Positions 11,901 to 22,598 of a stretch of DNA of 64,000 bases are shown here, one piece after another. Source of the DNA: Pictodentalium vernedei (Eukaryota > Mollusca > Scaphopoda > Dentaliida > Dentaliidae). Where the stretch lies: contig CM062297.1 in NCBI GenBank assembly GCA_031216915.1, forward strand, positions 545,932,971 to 545,996,970, in the 5' to 3' direction. Position numbers and translations under genes: made by a program. Numbering within the stretch: the first letter of the stretch is position 1; every line of letters starts with the position of its first letter. The notes beneath the pieces were generated by a model. That model did no database searches. It had not been told where the DNA came from and was given only the letters and a program-made list of their open reading frames with translations.

Positions 11901-12434
11901 ATGTCTTTGCGGCACATAATAATGTTCGTAGAAGGTGTAAGGTTAATCAGACAGAGTGACCTGTTTGTTATTATCCGTGATGAGTTGTTTGACGCAGGCG
12001 AGCTCAAGTGGAAATGTCATTCTGGTCGTTGCTTTTCACACGTGCAGATGATTCTTTGCTTTGACTTTTTTCTGTGCTGTATTGCTCAAAGGAGGTTCAT
12101 CATTCATAAAATGCCATTATATTGTTATTCTCATTGCAAGCATAAGGCGAGGATCCGTCACCTGAACTCCGAGGTGGTGAGATTGCATGATTCGGACACA
12201 GGTTTCCAAAGCAATTCTTCAGTAACGAAGTTTGATCTCTGGTTTTCCTGGGCCGTTGAACCATCCAGGACGAGTTTCCGTCAATTGTTAGCATATATGC
12301 AATGTTTTGTAATGCATGGATCATATTTCTGTGTATTCATACATAAACTTCTGGTCTGTACTTCAGCGCACGGCCATCTTGCAGTGTATATGATGGTTGT
12401 TATACGTATGTGTTGTGGAGGGAAGACTGAATGA
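11901..12434 (+). CDS. Open frame of unknown status
   Basis: A 177-codon uninterrupted frame from ATG, longer than is common by chance at this base composition. It is Cys/His/Phe-rich in its first half. I recognise no family, signal peptide, transmembrane segment or repeat. No splice context or neighbouring gene supports it, and a shorter frame overlaps on the other strand. It could be an exon, an old element remnant or chance. Confidence 0.2.
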   Translation: MSLRHIIMFVEGVRLIRQSDLFVIIRDELFDAGELKWKCHSGRCFSHVQMILCFDFFLCCIAQRRFIIHKMPLYCYSHCKHKARIRHLNSEVVRLHDSDTGFQSNSSVTKFDLWFSWAVEPSRTSFRQLLAYMQCFVMHGSYFCVFIHKLLVCTSAHGHLAVYMMVVIRMCCGGKTE

Positions 12435-12777
12435 ACCCTTGTACCTACGTCACTAATTTTACAATCACCCGTTCCAATATTATCAATTTATACACACATT
12501 TATCACTCGGTATTTCAAAATTTATTCATTCATTTATTCGTATTTTTAAATTCAAAAATTAATTTTCAACTTCAGCTGCACTGTTATACACATACACATA
12601 CGTAAAATATCTCTGTTTTAAAGACATTCTGCTCCGTACCACAACTAGTACTTTTATAACTTCTGCTGTTCTTACTGCTGCTGCTGTTGTAGAAGGTATG
12701 AGCGGATGATGTTTTATGAAGTTACGTTACATTTGTTGGACAAGATCACACGCAACGCTCGTATTGGATCGTGGTGT
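12435..12777. other. Unassigned AT-rich sequence
   Basis: Nothing recognised; short ATTC/ATTT repeats around 12510-12560. Confidence 0.5.
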
Positions 12778-13023
12778 TTGACCCTTACCAAGTACGATTA
12801 GGAGATGGCACTTGCAAAAATATTGGTGAATAACTACAAATTTCTATTTTGTCCCCATAACATAGCCTATTACTCTTCACTGGAACGATCTCAGCGAGCT
12901 CATTCTTATGAGGGGCCCTAAGTTATGTTTTTGAGGCAAAAATTGAAAAAATAAAATTTGAAAGGGATTTTTTTTGTGAATAACGCTGGACACTTATTTC
13001 CGTTTCGTTAAGTTGAGGGTTAA
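12778..13023 (+). mobile_element. TTAA MITE, family A (copy 3), diverged
   Basis: The left end is mutated (TTGACCCTTACC); the right end is GTTGAGGGTTAA. The hairpin core CTGGAACGATCTCAGCGAGC is present but imperfect. It abuts family B copy 2, sharing one TTAA at 13020-13023. Confidence 0.7.
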
Positions 13024-13211
13024 CCTTTTACTATTACCGGCGTAATATAAAAATTGAGTAGTTAAAAAATCTCAGAATATTTCAACAAAATCATATCCTG
13101 TGACCCCCTCACTGGAACGAGATATGGTTTTGTTTAAATATTGTGGGGGACTTGAATAAAAGGAATTGAAATAACAAATTTTGATAATGTGTGCATTAGG
13201 TGAAGGGTTAA
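13020..13211 (+). mobile_element. TTAA MITE, family B (copy 2), internally deleted
   Basis: Runs from TTAACCTTTTAC to GGTGAAGGGTTAA. It contains AACAAAATCATATCCTGTGA and CACTGGAACGAGATATGG, showing that half of the central hairpin has been lost. The right block AAATTTTGATAATGTGTGCA matches family B copy 1. Confidence 0.75.
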
Positions 13212-14331
13212 GTAGATGCAGAAAGTCGCGTGACAGATAATTCTGAAGTTCATGGATACGCCGCTTATGTTGTTCGGTTTTCCTGCTGGCACACTATTGT
13301 GAAACTCATTGTTAATTTTCCGCAGAAAATCAGAGGGTGATTCACATAAAAATTTCATTATACAAATACAACCGTTGGCAATTATATGGAAATGGACGAC
13401 CCAAAATGCACTTTATATATTCGAACAATTACTGTTGGCATGATAGGTGATTATTTAAAATTTGAATTATTAAAATGTCACTAGGCTGACAGTACTTGAC
13501 AAGATAGATTTTCTTCGGAATTGTTCTCGTCAACCTGTGAAAGAAATGTCCCGAGGCCACCTGGAAAAGCGCACTATTCCAGTCGTGCATCTGTACCTGT
13601 GTCTTTTTCTCACCAATACCAACACGCAATACAAAGAATATCTTAATAAACTTTCTACCTAATTATAATTAACCGCAAACTATATCAAAGTCTATTTTAA
13701 TTATTTTTTTTCAATTTTTGAAAGAAAAAAAAATCCAGTGAGGGGTCACTGGAAAATCGTTGAAGGAGAAAAAACAGACCAGGTCATGACCTGACTGTTG
13801 CATGTACACTGAAAAGGAGAACCAGTCATGTTTTTGTTGGCGGTCGTTTATAATACATGGTGTAACATAAAGGATTACCATCAGTTGTTTCAAAGATATA
13901 GATTAGTTCCCAGTAATGCTTTCCGAACGTAAGAAGTAGGAGGACGGCTGTGGCAGCCATCGCTGAGCGTCGAACGCCCGTTCGGAACGGGAGATCAACA
14001 CGTAGCGATGATCAACGGGGACGCGGGGGTGGGGGGTCACCGATGAAAAAATTTTGAAAATTTAGTACTCACAACTCTTCAAAAGAAGTGGCCTTTATTA
14101 TCTGTGCGGGACAGTGAGCTACACAGCTAAAATGGGTTAAGTGCGACTAGCATTTAACCCATTCTGGCTGTGTTGAACATTCGTGAAGATCAAGCCATTT
14201 TGGATCTTGAAATTGTAGAGGGACACTAAAAACTAGGTACAAGTAACAGTTTATATTTATTACTTGTGAAGGGTCCTGCGAAGTTTCGCAGATTTGATTC
14301 AGCGTGGACATCGAAGACCTGATTCGGGAGC
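13212..14331. other. Unassigned sequence
   Basis: No gene or element ends recognised. A short G-rich patch lies near 14014-14035. Confidence 0.5.
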
Positions 14332-14520
14332 GACATCGCATACATTCCAAAACCAGATGAGTTAAAAATCAACCCAAATTAACTGGGTTGAGTGAATATG
14401 AACCAAATTGGGTTCATTTTCACTCAACCCAGTTAATTGTGGCTTGATTTTTACCCAAATGATTTTAGAGTGTTTGGGTTGATTTTTAACCCAACTGATT
14501 TTAGAGTGTAGACCACCAGA
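14332..14520. repeat. Inverted and direct AACCCAA repeat block
   Basis: A stem pairs TTAACTGGGTTGAGTGAA with its mirror TTCACTCAACCCAGTTAA (about 14379-14434). It is followed by two direct copies of a unit containing TGATTTTAGAGTGT. A related fragment (GGGTTGATTTTTAACCCGAC) appears at 51247-51267, so this is part of a dispersed repeat. Confidence 0.7.
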
Positions 14521-14547
14521 TTTGTATATTTTCGAATCATGACGTGG

Positions 14548-14764
14548 GGAGTTGGTGGCGCTGTGTACCAAGGCGTACTGCACATCGATGGTGCACTTGT
14601 CTTCAACCAATGCTAACCATGCTTGTGCGGAGTTAGTACGTTGTAGGTCTGACTCACAGTTACTCGCCGTTTCTCGGTGTTCTCTTCGAGTACTCCGGCT
14701 TTCTCCACCCGAAAAATGTCCGGCATGAAGTGACCCTGCTGTCGAATGTGTCGTTAAACCCAAA

Positions 14765-14824
<60 letters not shown>
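14548..14824 (+). mobile_element. SINE body with (AAAT)n tail, head missing
   Basis: Contains the shared body: CGTACTGCACATCGATGGTG, CTTCAACCAATGCTAACC, ACTCGCCGTTTCTCGG and CTCCGGCTTTCTCCACCC. It ends in about 60 bp of AAAT repeats (14764-14823). The RNA-derived head is absent. Confidence 0.85.
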
Positions 14825-15289
14825 CATATTTTTTCACGAAGAGACGATGGCAAATGGATGTCTTATATCGGTGGAATCATTCCGCAGTAATGAAAGAATA
14901 TTTGCCTGTTGAGTTTTCCATTCAATCGGCTTATCAGCACGATGCTTGTATAGTTTACAAGTTATTTTTTTCACAACAGTACTTTTTAAGTGGAAAGGGC
15001 AATCCCGTGTCCAACTTTATAAGTGCAGTTGAAGCAATATAACTTATGACTCATTTACTCGAGTACACATACTACCTGCGCAAGGATATGTACGGTATGT
15101 ACGGTAATTAGGTTAATTTGATAAAACTTGGTCCACTTCCGGAATGTTATTAATCGATGTTGCTTTCTGCTTTTAAAGTACGAGTTTAATGGTCCGAAAA
15201 AAGTGTCAAATCATGTGATAAAATTAAATTAAATACATTCTGGCAAACAGGGATAATAACGTATGGTGTCCTGTTAGGGCCAAGTTTCG
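14825..15289. other. Unassigned sequence
   Basis: Nothing recognised between the SINE tail and the TGTCGCG motif field. Confidence 0.5.
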
Positions 15290-15920
15290 AGCGTCGCGTT
15301 TCTCTTATATTTTTGGGGAAAACGCGACAAAGCTACAGTACTGTCGCGTTGACGTGTTGTCGCGTTTTAGGCAGTTTTATGGACTGTTTTAAATGAGAAT
15401 GCACTGACAAAACAAGTAAACTCGGATCGCGACAGTGCCATCGTGCAGTTTGTAGTATTGTAGCTCTGTCGCGTTTACGCCTAAAAGTGTTTCCAAAGAA
15501 AAAAGCGACAAAGTGCAAAACAGCACGACGCTTCTGTCGTGTGCAATGTCGTGAGAAATATCGTAATATAGCGTTGTCGACTTGCCTTTTGGAAGTAACT
15601 TTAGGCGTAACCGCGACAGAGCTATACTGTCGCGTAGTTTGTCGTAATTTAGAGTTGTCGCGTTTTGGAAGCAATTTGAGGCGAAAACGCGACAACGCTA
15701 TAATAAGACAAACCACACGACAGTACTGTCGTGTTATAGCTTTGTCACGTTTTTCTCAGTGCATTCTCATTTAAATACATCCTAAAAACGCGACAACGCG
15801 ACAGAGCGACAGTCTGTCGTGTTGTCGCGTTTTTGACAAGTTTTTAAATGAGAAAAACGCGACAAAGCTACAACACGACGGTTTGTCGTGCAGTTTGTCG
15901 CAATTTAGCTCTGTCGCGTT
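15290..15920. repeat. Cluster of TGTCGCG / CGCGACA motifs
   Basis: About fifteen copies of TGTCGCG or its complement CGCGACA in 630 bp, in both orientations. They often sit in larger units such as AAAACGCGACAAAGCTACA and TGTCGCGTTTT, with intervening TGCATTCTCATTTAAA. Only the innermost part (from about 15805) is also present at the far end of the right arm (27000-27112). Such fields of short subterminal repeats are typical of transposase-binding ends of DNA transposons, but no superfamily could be named. Confidence 0.8.
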
Positions 15921-16995
15921 TTTGTTGAAACGCTTCAATGGTAACCACCGGTCCTTCTAAACACCAGAATTACCCGGAATTACCCAGAATTACCCGGAAT
16001 TACCTCCAAAATACCTGTGCAGTATGATTTTTTTGGTTACAAACTTGCTTTCACTAAGATATTTATATGTGGAACTCTTTAAATCGAACCTCAAAACGTG
16101 CCAAGTGATGGACCCGGTCGCCATTCTCAATTTCTCATATCATCCACAGAATTGCGAACAGATTTGTTATATCAAAATTTGTTTGTGCAACACTTTCGTT
16201 GCCTCTTTGCATTAACCAACCATACGCGTCACCCAGTCGGCTCTTTGTCTTCTGTTCAATGTTTTTTTTTTGGACCGTTGTAATAACATCGTTGTTGATT
16301 TTCTTTACATTTTTATTCTAGATTGCTGTAAAAACAAGAAACGGGCAGGCCTGCAACCCCGCTGTCTGAGTTGGCCCCCTGTACATGGCTCACACCCCCC
16401 CCCCACGAAGGCCGATCCTGGTTGCAGGCCTGAAGATGGGACCGATGTTTCCTCTCCGAAAATTCAACTGATCATTTGTAGGGAAAAGTCTCTGTACACT
16501 GTATGGAAGTTTATTAAATACAGTTGTATGCAGGGAAAGATCCAGCTATATCTTGGGGACACCTTTTTTCAATCGACGTCGGACGATAAAATGATTAGAT
16601 CATAATTGACATTAAATGTATTTGAACAGCTTTCTGTCACTGGCACAAGTATTGAATTACACCGAATTTCAGAAACAGTTGTTGAATACTCAAAATAATC
16701 AGAGTTTAATGATATTTTCCCTCAGGAATTTGGGGACATCCAAGCTCCAGAATTTGTGCACCCATACCTGTAACAGGTATCATATCGGCTCTGAACCTGT
16801 CCCTGGTTGTATGTTATTTATTGTTTATAAATGTTTAAGGTCGCTTTTGTGCCGCTATGGCTCACCGTGAACGCAACCAAGGTGTGAAGTCAAGTTCAGC
16901 TAATCTTTTACGCCGATGCCGGCCATTTTAGAGGACATCCACCCCAGGCATTGGTAACAGGGTCGTATTTTACCAGTAAAACAGAACATGGTTTA

Positions 16996-17891
16996 TTAGG
17001 GCCCCGCCGTGAGGCGGACGCCCTATAGTGATCGCTCTGTCCGTGCGTCCGGCCGTGCGTGCGTGCGTCCGTCCGTAACAAAACTTGTCCGGGCTGTAAT
17101 CTTTCTCTCTTAATAGATAAGGTTTTGATATTTGACATGTGGGTATATTATCTCAAGGCGATGTGTCGCGTACCAAGGTTGCCATGCTTTGACCTTGATC
17201 TTTGACCTCAAGGTTAAATTATTCCGTTTTCGGGGTTCTTTTCTGACAAGTTCGTGTCCGGGCTGTAACTTTTTTCCTTTTATAGATAGGGTTTTGATAT
17301 TTGGTATGTGGGTAGATTATTTCAAGACGATGTGTCGCGTACCAAAGGTGCCATGCTTTGACCTTGAAGTTTGACCTCACGGTCAAATTATTCAGATTTT
17401 TTTTTCTGACAAGTTAGTGTCCGGGCTGTAACCTTTTTCCCTTAATAGAGAGGGTTTTGATATTTGGCATGTGGGTAGATTATCTCAAGACGATGTGTCG
17501 CGTACCACGGTTGCCATGCTTTGACCTCGAACTTTGACCTCAAGGTCAAATTATTCCGAATTCGCGGTTCTTTTCTGACAAGTTCTTGTCCGGGCTTTAA
17601 CTTTTTCCCCTTAATAGATAGGGTTTTGATGTTTGGTATATGGGTAGATTATCTCAAGACGACGTGTCGCGTACCAAGGTTGCCATGCTTTGACCTTGAA
17701 GTTTGATCTCAAGGTCAAATTATTCAGAATTTGGGTTTTTTTCTGACAAGTTCGTGTCCGAGAAGGGATTTTAATCAGATTTTACCTATTGCTTGAAATA
17801 TTTTAGTATTACGGTTCACATCAGTTTATACCTAACATCGGTTAGTTGCTGCGGGGCCCGCAGAGATGGATTCCATCTCCGTGATATCTAG
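16996..17891 (+). mobile_element. Non-autonomous Helitron with internal 167-bp tandem repeats
   Basis: The opposite arm (about 25940-25956) has the uninterrupted sequence, so the insertion is exactly TTAGGGCCCCG...ATATCTAG between an A and a T with no target duplication. The 3' end is CTAG, preceded by a small hairpin (GAGATGG / CCATCTC, 17863-17879) about 8 nt upstream. These are Helitron hallmarks; the 5' end is TT rather than the canonical TC. GGGCCCCGC near the start is mirrored by GCGGGGCCC near the end. The interior holds about four units spaced near 167 bp (at about 17124, 17290, 17453, 17621) containing GGTTTTGATATTTGG and TTGACCTCAAGGTCAAATTA. No transposase is encoded. Confidence 0.82.
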
Positions 17892-18589
17892 TTTCAGTAA
17901 ACAAGTGCTGGTTCACTTCCAGGGTTCTCGCTGGGAAGTTGTGAGTTGCCGGTATTATAGCTTTGAAAGAATCAACATAAACGCGTCGCCCTTTGTTTTA
18001 ATGTAATCTATTTGTGTCCTGTTCCAAACTTCATTTTCAACCTTAATTCAATGGATCATTTTGGGGATCTTTGTTATTTAAACTAAGATCAAAGCCAATG
18101 GAGCAGAAGTGGGGTTTCCTTGAGAAACTATTGGAAGAATGGGGTGGAAATACGATAGATAGATGGACGAGGGAGCACGTGAGAGAAAAAGAGGTGACAT
18201 TTTAGTTTGGGAGATGCAGAAACCCAGAATGAGGGATATAATAAAACAGTATGTGTCTGAATGCTGAGAGGTTAGGAGCACAATGAGGGGGGGGGGGGGG
18301 GGTGCCTGGTGGAGGACGTGAATGATGTAGGCCTCCTCACCAGAGGACCGAGGCATAAATCAGCGGCTGGCCAAAGTATTAGGCATATTATTACTGCGCA
18401 AGCCTCGCTGACGAAACGTTGGTGCCCAACGAAAAGTCCCTTACCATTCTGCACACACCTTTGTATACACACGCAATGCGCGGTAACAACATCGTTGAAG
18501 CCGCCTAGTACCTCACCGTCTAGAAAACGTTGAGCTTGAATGTCCTGGAATATTTTTACACGTGGACGAAGGTACCAGATCTTTGTTTG

Positions 18590-18850
18590 GTCGGATTTTG
18601 TTTGTTTGTTTGTTTGTTGGAGTTTAAAAAAACTTTCAGTTATCAAGATCATATCGTGAGAGACAGTTTCACGGATGGGGGAAGCCGAAATACCAGGAGA
18701 GAACCATCGCACAACGGCGAGCAACTGCCTTCTTTCCAGCTTACTAATTTGAAAGGAACAGTAAGCAGTGTTTGAAAACATCGACGTGCAAATTATACGC
18801 TTTAGCAAATATTGCCAACGCGCCCCTATATGGACTATTGGGATTAAGTA
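18590..18850 (-). mobile_element. Old SINE in left arm
   Basis: On the minus strand it carries the shared body (GTTGCTCGCCGTTG, GGCTTCCCCCATCC) with a CAAA-type tail. A copy sits at the mirrored place in the right arm (about 25005-25262), so this insertion predates the duplication. Confidence 0.7.
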
Positions 18851-19449
18851 TTTGGCCCGAGGATATAATGCAGGTGGTGCGGTTTGATCAGATAAATTTA
18901 GATACTGATGAGCTATTCTTTAAGTGAAGGTGGAAAAATTTGCACTTTTCTCTGCTTGCTCAGCAGTGAACGATTGGACGTTTTTACCACTCATCGTTGG
19001 CTCGAATTTATATCAGAATACTGCCTTTCTTCGTGGTCTACAGAATTTGCGACTGCTTATATTTTTGACTGATATTAATTAAAAAAGAAATTCTTGAAAA
19101 AGCAGCGGATTATCCATGTGATTCCCGCCCCATCATGAAAATAAAAATGCTATAATAAAAATGCTATACTTTGAATGTGTAAGTTTAGTGTAAACATGTC
19201 AATAAAAAACATGCGTGTGACGAGACAATGATGCCAAGATGGTCAGTACTGCAGGATAAAATAACTCTTGCTGTGAACTATTACCCCAGTGATAGTTCAT
19301 CCATATGGTATTCGTCCGGGTGATTTTTTGGAAACAATAAAATAAATAGACATTATTCCTTTATAAAAAGATACAACATTCGTATTTTGTTATTATTGAC
19401 TTGATAACTATTTTGCGAACCGAAATGTATTCGAAAGTATATGTGATAC

Positions 19450-19672
19450 CAAAACCCAAGCCCGTCAAATACCCATGTGGTGTTTGTAGTCGCGGCTGTG
19501 GCACAAACTCAATAGAATGTTCGGGCTGCGAAAAGTGGATCCATCGCTGATGCATCCCAACAGTAGATGCCAATATACTGGAAGAGTGGTTTACTGAAAG
19601 CGTAGTGAATTTTATCTGTAAGGCTTGTGCTTTCAACGATGACAAATATAACGCAGAAGCAAGTTTAAAAAG
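19450..19672 (+). pseudogene. PHD-like zinc finger remnant (left arm)
   Basis: The plus-strand translation shows YPCGVCSRGCGTNSIECSGC, then EKWIH, a stop, Cys, and later FICKAC. The spacing C-x2-C, C, C-x2-C, W-x-H-x2-C, C-x2-C is that of a PHD-type finger, which occurs in chromatin readers and in some retroelement ORFs. A TGA replaces the Arg codon between His and Cys. The mirrored copy in the right arm keeps CGA there but has TGA at the Trp codon instead. No further domain follows. It is most likely a fragment of a mobile-element ORF. Confidence 0.6.
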
Positions 19673-19918
19673 GTATTACTTCAAGTTTACTCTTCTTTAT
19701 ATCACGATCACTATATACTGATCTCGTGTATATTTACTGCACATCTGCGCCTCCCTACCCTAATCTAATCTAATCTTATGGTTTTAGCGCGCGAAGGCGC
19801 GCTGGGACGTGCGGGGCAACCCCCTTTCGACCCTCGTTAGCAGTATAATATTATTCCTTTTACTTTTTGTCCTGCACCATGTCTGATTGTGTTATGTTAA
19901 AGGAGGGAAAGGAGAAGG

Positions 19919-20684
19919 TTAGCGGCGTTTGTGTTTCTTGCTTCCCTTCTTGGAGGGAGGGGGCTGTGACGGTGATCTTGTGGTTATATCAGTTGAAGTG
20001 GTTGGGGGTCGAGGGTTGTGTTTTTCTGCTAAGACCCGCTGGACTTCCGGATTTTTTATTCTCTCACGAACCTGTTGTACGTCTCTGAATGCGTTTTTGA
20101 GTGCTTCTGTTGCCTCTTTGTGGATGTCTTCAAAGGATTCCTTGGCCTCTGTTGGTGGCGTGGATTCAGCGTCCTGATCCTGGCTTTCTGGAATTGAAGG
20201 GAGAGGCGAGTGGGGATCTGGAAGTGGCGAGAAGACGGCTTCCATTTCCATCTCAGTCTCCGCAGAGTTGTCCACATCTGGTGTCTCAAGCTGTGGGGCT
20301 GGGGGCAAGATGGGTGATGGGAGCGGAAATGGTGACTGCCTCTGACTCCTCCTTTTCCTCACTCTTTTCTCTCTTCTTTTCCAAGAAAGCCTCCAAGCGT
20401 CGGGAATTCCTCCGCTTGGTGGACGGGCTCTTCCTTCTCTTCCTCTCTTCAGGGCCTCCTGACCTCCTCGGATGAGGACCAGTGTGAGAGGGAATCCTCT
20501 CACCAAAGGTACTACCTCTCCCCGAGGAGGGTGGTGTAGTGATGTTCTCCGGATCATCAACTCTAAATTCCAGTGTCAGCTGGACGCTCTTGCCTATTTC
20601 CTGGATATTCCAGGAGATAGGGCAAGAGACACCTAGAGCTGAAATGGCTTTTCTTAGTCTGATTGGTATCGTCAAATTCTCCAT
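19919..20684 (-). pseudogene. Unknown charged, proline-rich protein (ORF b), frameshifted
   Basis: Two minus-strand frames overlap and together make one protein. The first starts MENLTIPIRLRKAISALG at 20684 and carries SPSTKRRNSRRLEAFLEKK. The second ends ...KKGSKKHKRR at 19919 after a Ser/Pro/Glu-rich part and a helical stretch around KEATEALKNAFRDVQQVRE. A frameshift near 20290-20350 separates them. The N-terminal ~60 residues look folded; the rest looks disordered and basic. The SPSTK-x-R-x3-RLEA motif recurs in the neighbouring ORF a. I do not recognise the family. It may be a Gag- or ORF1-like nucleic-acid-binding protein of an unidentified element. A shortened copy lies at 23155-23570. 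Confidence 0.45.
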
Positions 20685-20735
20685 GATGGCTAGTCAATCG
20701 AGGTCTTCACACTCTGAAGTCAGAGTTGCGAATCG

Positions 20736-21464
20736 TTATGAATGCCCCCCTACCCGCTGAGAAAGAATCTGCACTTGGGAATGCGACATGCATCCCATAA
20801 GTGGATAGATGTCGGTGTTTCGTTTCTCGTACATAAACTGCTCGTCGTGGACTGGCGGCTGCTCGGCTGTTCTTTCTAGTTTTTGTGTTTCCCCCGCTTC
20901 TTCTTTGGAGTTGGAGGTGGAGGTGTCGATTCCTTGATAATTGGCGATGGAGATTGCGGAGGTTCCGGTCTCACCCTTTCTTGTACTAGAGGGTATGCAA
21001 TCGCGACGTTGGCTTTTAGTTTTGCTAGCTCTTATTGATGATGGCTCATCGTCTTCAGTGCCCATGATCTGGTTTTCCAGTTCGTGGGCAAGCTTGCTTA
21101 TTTCTTCCTTGTCTTCTATCTCAGCGTGGGGGTCCAAACTTGAGATGGAACTGGAGGTAGAGGCATTTGCTGACTTGGTGGTGACTGGAGCTGCATTTTC
21201 CGTCTGGATGGGGGAGTGGGTTTTCATTTCCACTTCCTTCTGTTTACGGCTTGCTTCGGACTTTCTTCTCCATGCCTCTAGGCGCTTGACGTCCCGGCTC
21301 TTAGTGGATGGACTTTTCTTCTTTCTTTTGGATTTGTCCGTTTCAGGTTCCTCTGAGCGCGATTGGTCTAAGGTACTACCACACCCCAGAGGGGCCGATG
21401 GTCTGGCTGCTGGCTTCTTTTGTCTCCTTGTTGGAGCCATTCCAGGTGGTATTGGAAAGTCCAA
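20736..21464 (-). CDS. Unknown charged disordered protein (ORF a)
   Basis: 242 codons, uninterrupted, minus strand. Starting at the second Met it reads MAPTRRQKKPAARPSAP; the third block, KKKSPSTKSRDVKRLEAW, shares the SPSTK-x-R-x3-RLEA motif with ORF b. The rest is Ser/Thr/Glu-rich with a short acidic helix (EIEDKEEISKLAHELENQ). No enzyme motif or zinc finger is seen. It is divergent to ORF c with about 170 bp between, and it precedes ORF b by 52 bp, so the three may be parts of one element. The mirrored copy in the right arm has lost most of the frame. Confidence 0.45.
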   Translation of the reverse strand: MDFPIPPGMAPTRRQKKPAARPSAPLGCGSTLDQSRSEEPETDKSKRKKKSPSTKSRDVKRLEAWRRKSEASRKQKEVEMKTHSPIQTENAAPVTTKSANASTSSSISSLDPHAEIEDKEEISKLAHELENQIMGTEDDEPSSIRASKTKSQRRDCIPSSTRKGETGTSAISIANYQGIDTSTSNSKEEAGETQKLERTAEQPPVHDEQFMYEKRNTDIYPLMGCMSHSQVQILSQRVGGHS

Positions 21465-21636
21465 TTCACCTGGCAGGAATCACCAGAAACATGAATAGTC
21501 AAGTTTCTGGTGTTACTCACATTCAAACATGTTAGCATGTCAGATAGCTTCTGTGGTAGTTTCATTTTGCTGTGATTAGTGCTAACGGAGACATTCGAAT
21601 TCAATCACTTATACAACACTTGTTACAATAAGCAAA

Positions 21637-22598
21637 ATGGAATTAGATGCATCCATAGCAAACTTCCTGGAGAGTCTTAATGGAACACAGGAAGATGCAT
21701 TCTTGACATGACAGGGAACGCCTGTCAGGCCTGATCAGTCTCAGCTCCAGATGTTGCAGACTACAGGCTATGGCCCTTTTCAGGGTCCTGTCAAGGATAC
21801 TATTATTATTGCGCCAGACGTAGAGTCCCAGAATGTCCAACACCTACTGAGGAGAATAGACTCCCTACAGGAAACCATCCAAGTTAAGGATCAGCAGCTG
21901 GAGAACTTAAATAGACAGCTGAGCCAACAATCTGCCCGGATGGAAGAAATTGCAGCAGAGCAGAGGAAGGATTCGGAATACGTTAAAAGCTTGCTAGCCG
22001 AAAAATTCACCACCAAGGAACAAAAGGACAAAGAAGATCGACCTCAGAAAAAAGCAGCCAAGAAACAAGATAGGGGCTCTCTACCTTATATCAATAAATC
22101 TATTCCTAAACCTACCCCAAATAACAACATTGATTCAACCAATCGCTCCCCTCAGAAAGTAACAGTCGTGGCGGAGGTGCACGCAGCACCAGCACCAGAC
22201 ACTGCAGCTTTCTCCTCAGGGAAGGATGTCACAGAAACTCGGCATTCCCTGATGACCTCTGAAGGACTTACACCTTCTGAGGTATCCAGCAGCCGGGATA
22301 TCAGGGAAAAGTTATCTGACAATTGCAAGCTCTCCACGGATCCCTCGGATCCACTTGACCTAAAATCTCTCTGTCCTGAAAAGCCTGTTGATAAAATGCT
22401 CGCCACCCAGATAGATACTATGTCCAACTGCAGTGCTCCCGTCAAAAAAGCAAAGGTAAAAGGAAAAACTCCTTAGATCTTGAGATCGACTCAGAGGAGG
22501 TAAAGGATGCCCAGGGCTTTTCCCACAGTACTGATGAGACAGCTGCAGTGTCTGGTGCTGGTGCTGCGTGCACCTCCGCCACGACTGTTACTTCCTGA
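21637..22598 (+). pseudogene. Coiled-coil ORF c with a premature stop, spanning the duplication centre
   Basis: Begins with ATG at 21637 (MELDASIANFLESLNGTQ). A TGA at 21709-21711 interrupts the frame, which then stays open from there to 22476. A coiled coil follows at about 21820-22000 (heptad-like LLRRIDSLQETIQVKDQQLE and onward), then a Lys-rich linker and a Ser/Thr/Pro-rich tail. Near 22465 the frame shifts: the alternative frame continues LDLEIDSEEVKDAQGF to a stop at about 22596-22598, where the sequence already belongs to the right arm. No catalytic motif. Family unknown; the architecture resembles ORF1 or gag-like RNA-binding proteins of retroelements. Confidence 0.45.
22218..22534. 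other. Spacer between the two arms of the inverted duplication
   Basis: About 317 bp with no mirrored partner. It continues the ORF c reading frame, so the junction lies inside a gene rather than at an element end. Confidence 0.7.

Larger units (their letters stand above)
15805..22217 (+). repeat. Left arm of an 11.3 kb inverted duplication
   Basis: Pairs with 22535-27112 in inverted orientation. Matching blocks were checked along the length: 15845-16020 with 26885-27065, 16380-16990 with 25960-26575, 17930-18900 with 24960-25900, 19110-19900 with 23590-24310, 20500-20830 with 23020-23330, and 21780-22217 with 22535-22890. This arm is the longer one. It carries a Helitron (16996-17891) missing from the other arm and keeps ORF segments that the other arm has lost. 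By eye the identity is high; I did not compute it. Confidence 0.93.

Noticed and set aside
17124-17780. CRISPR-like regularly spaced repeats
   Set aside because: Units of about 167 bp are contiguous tandem repeats inside a Helitron, without short repeats and unique spacers.
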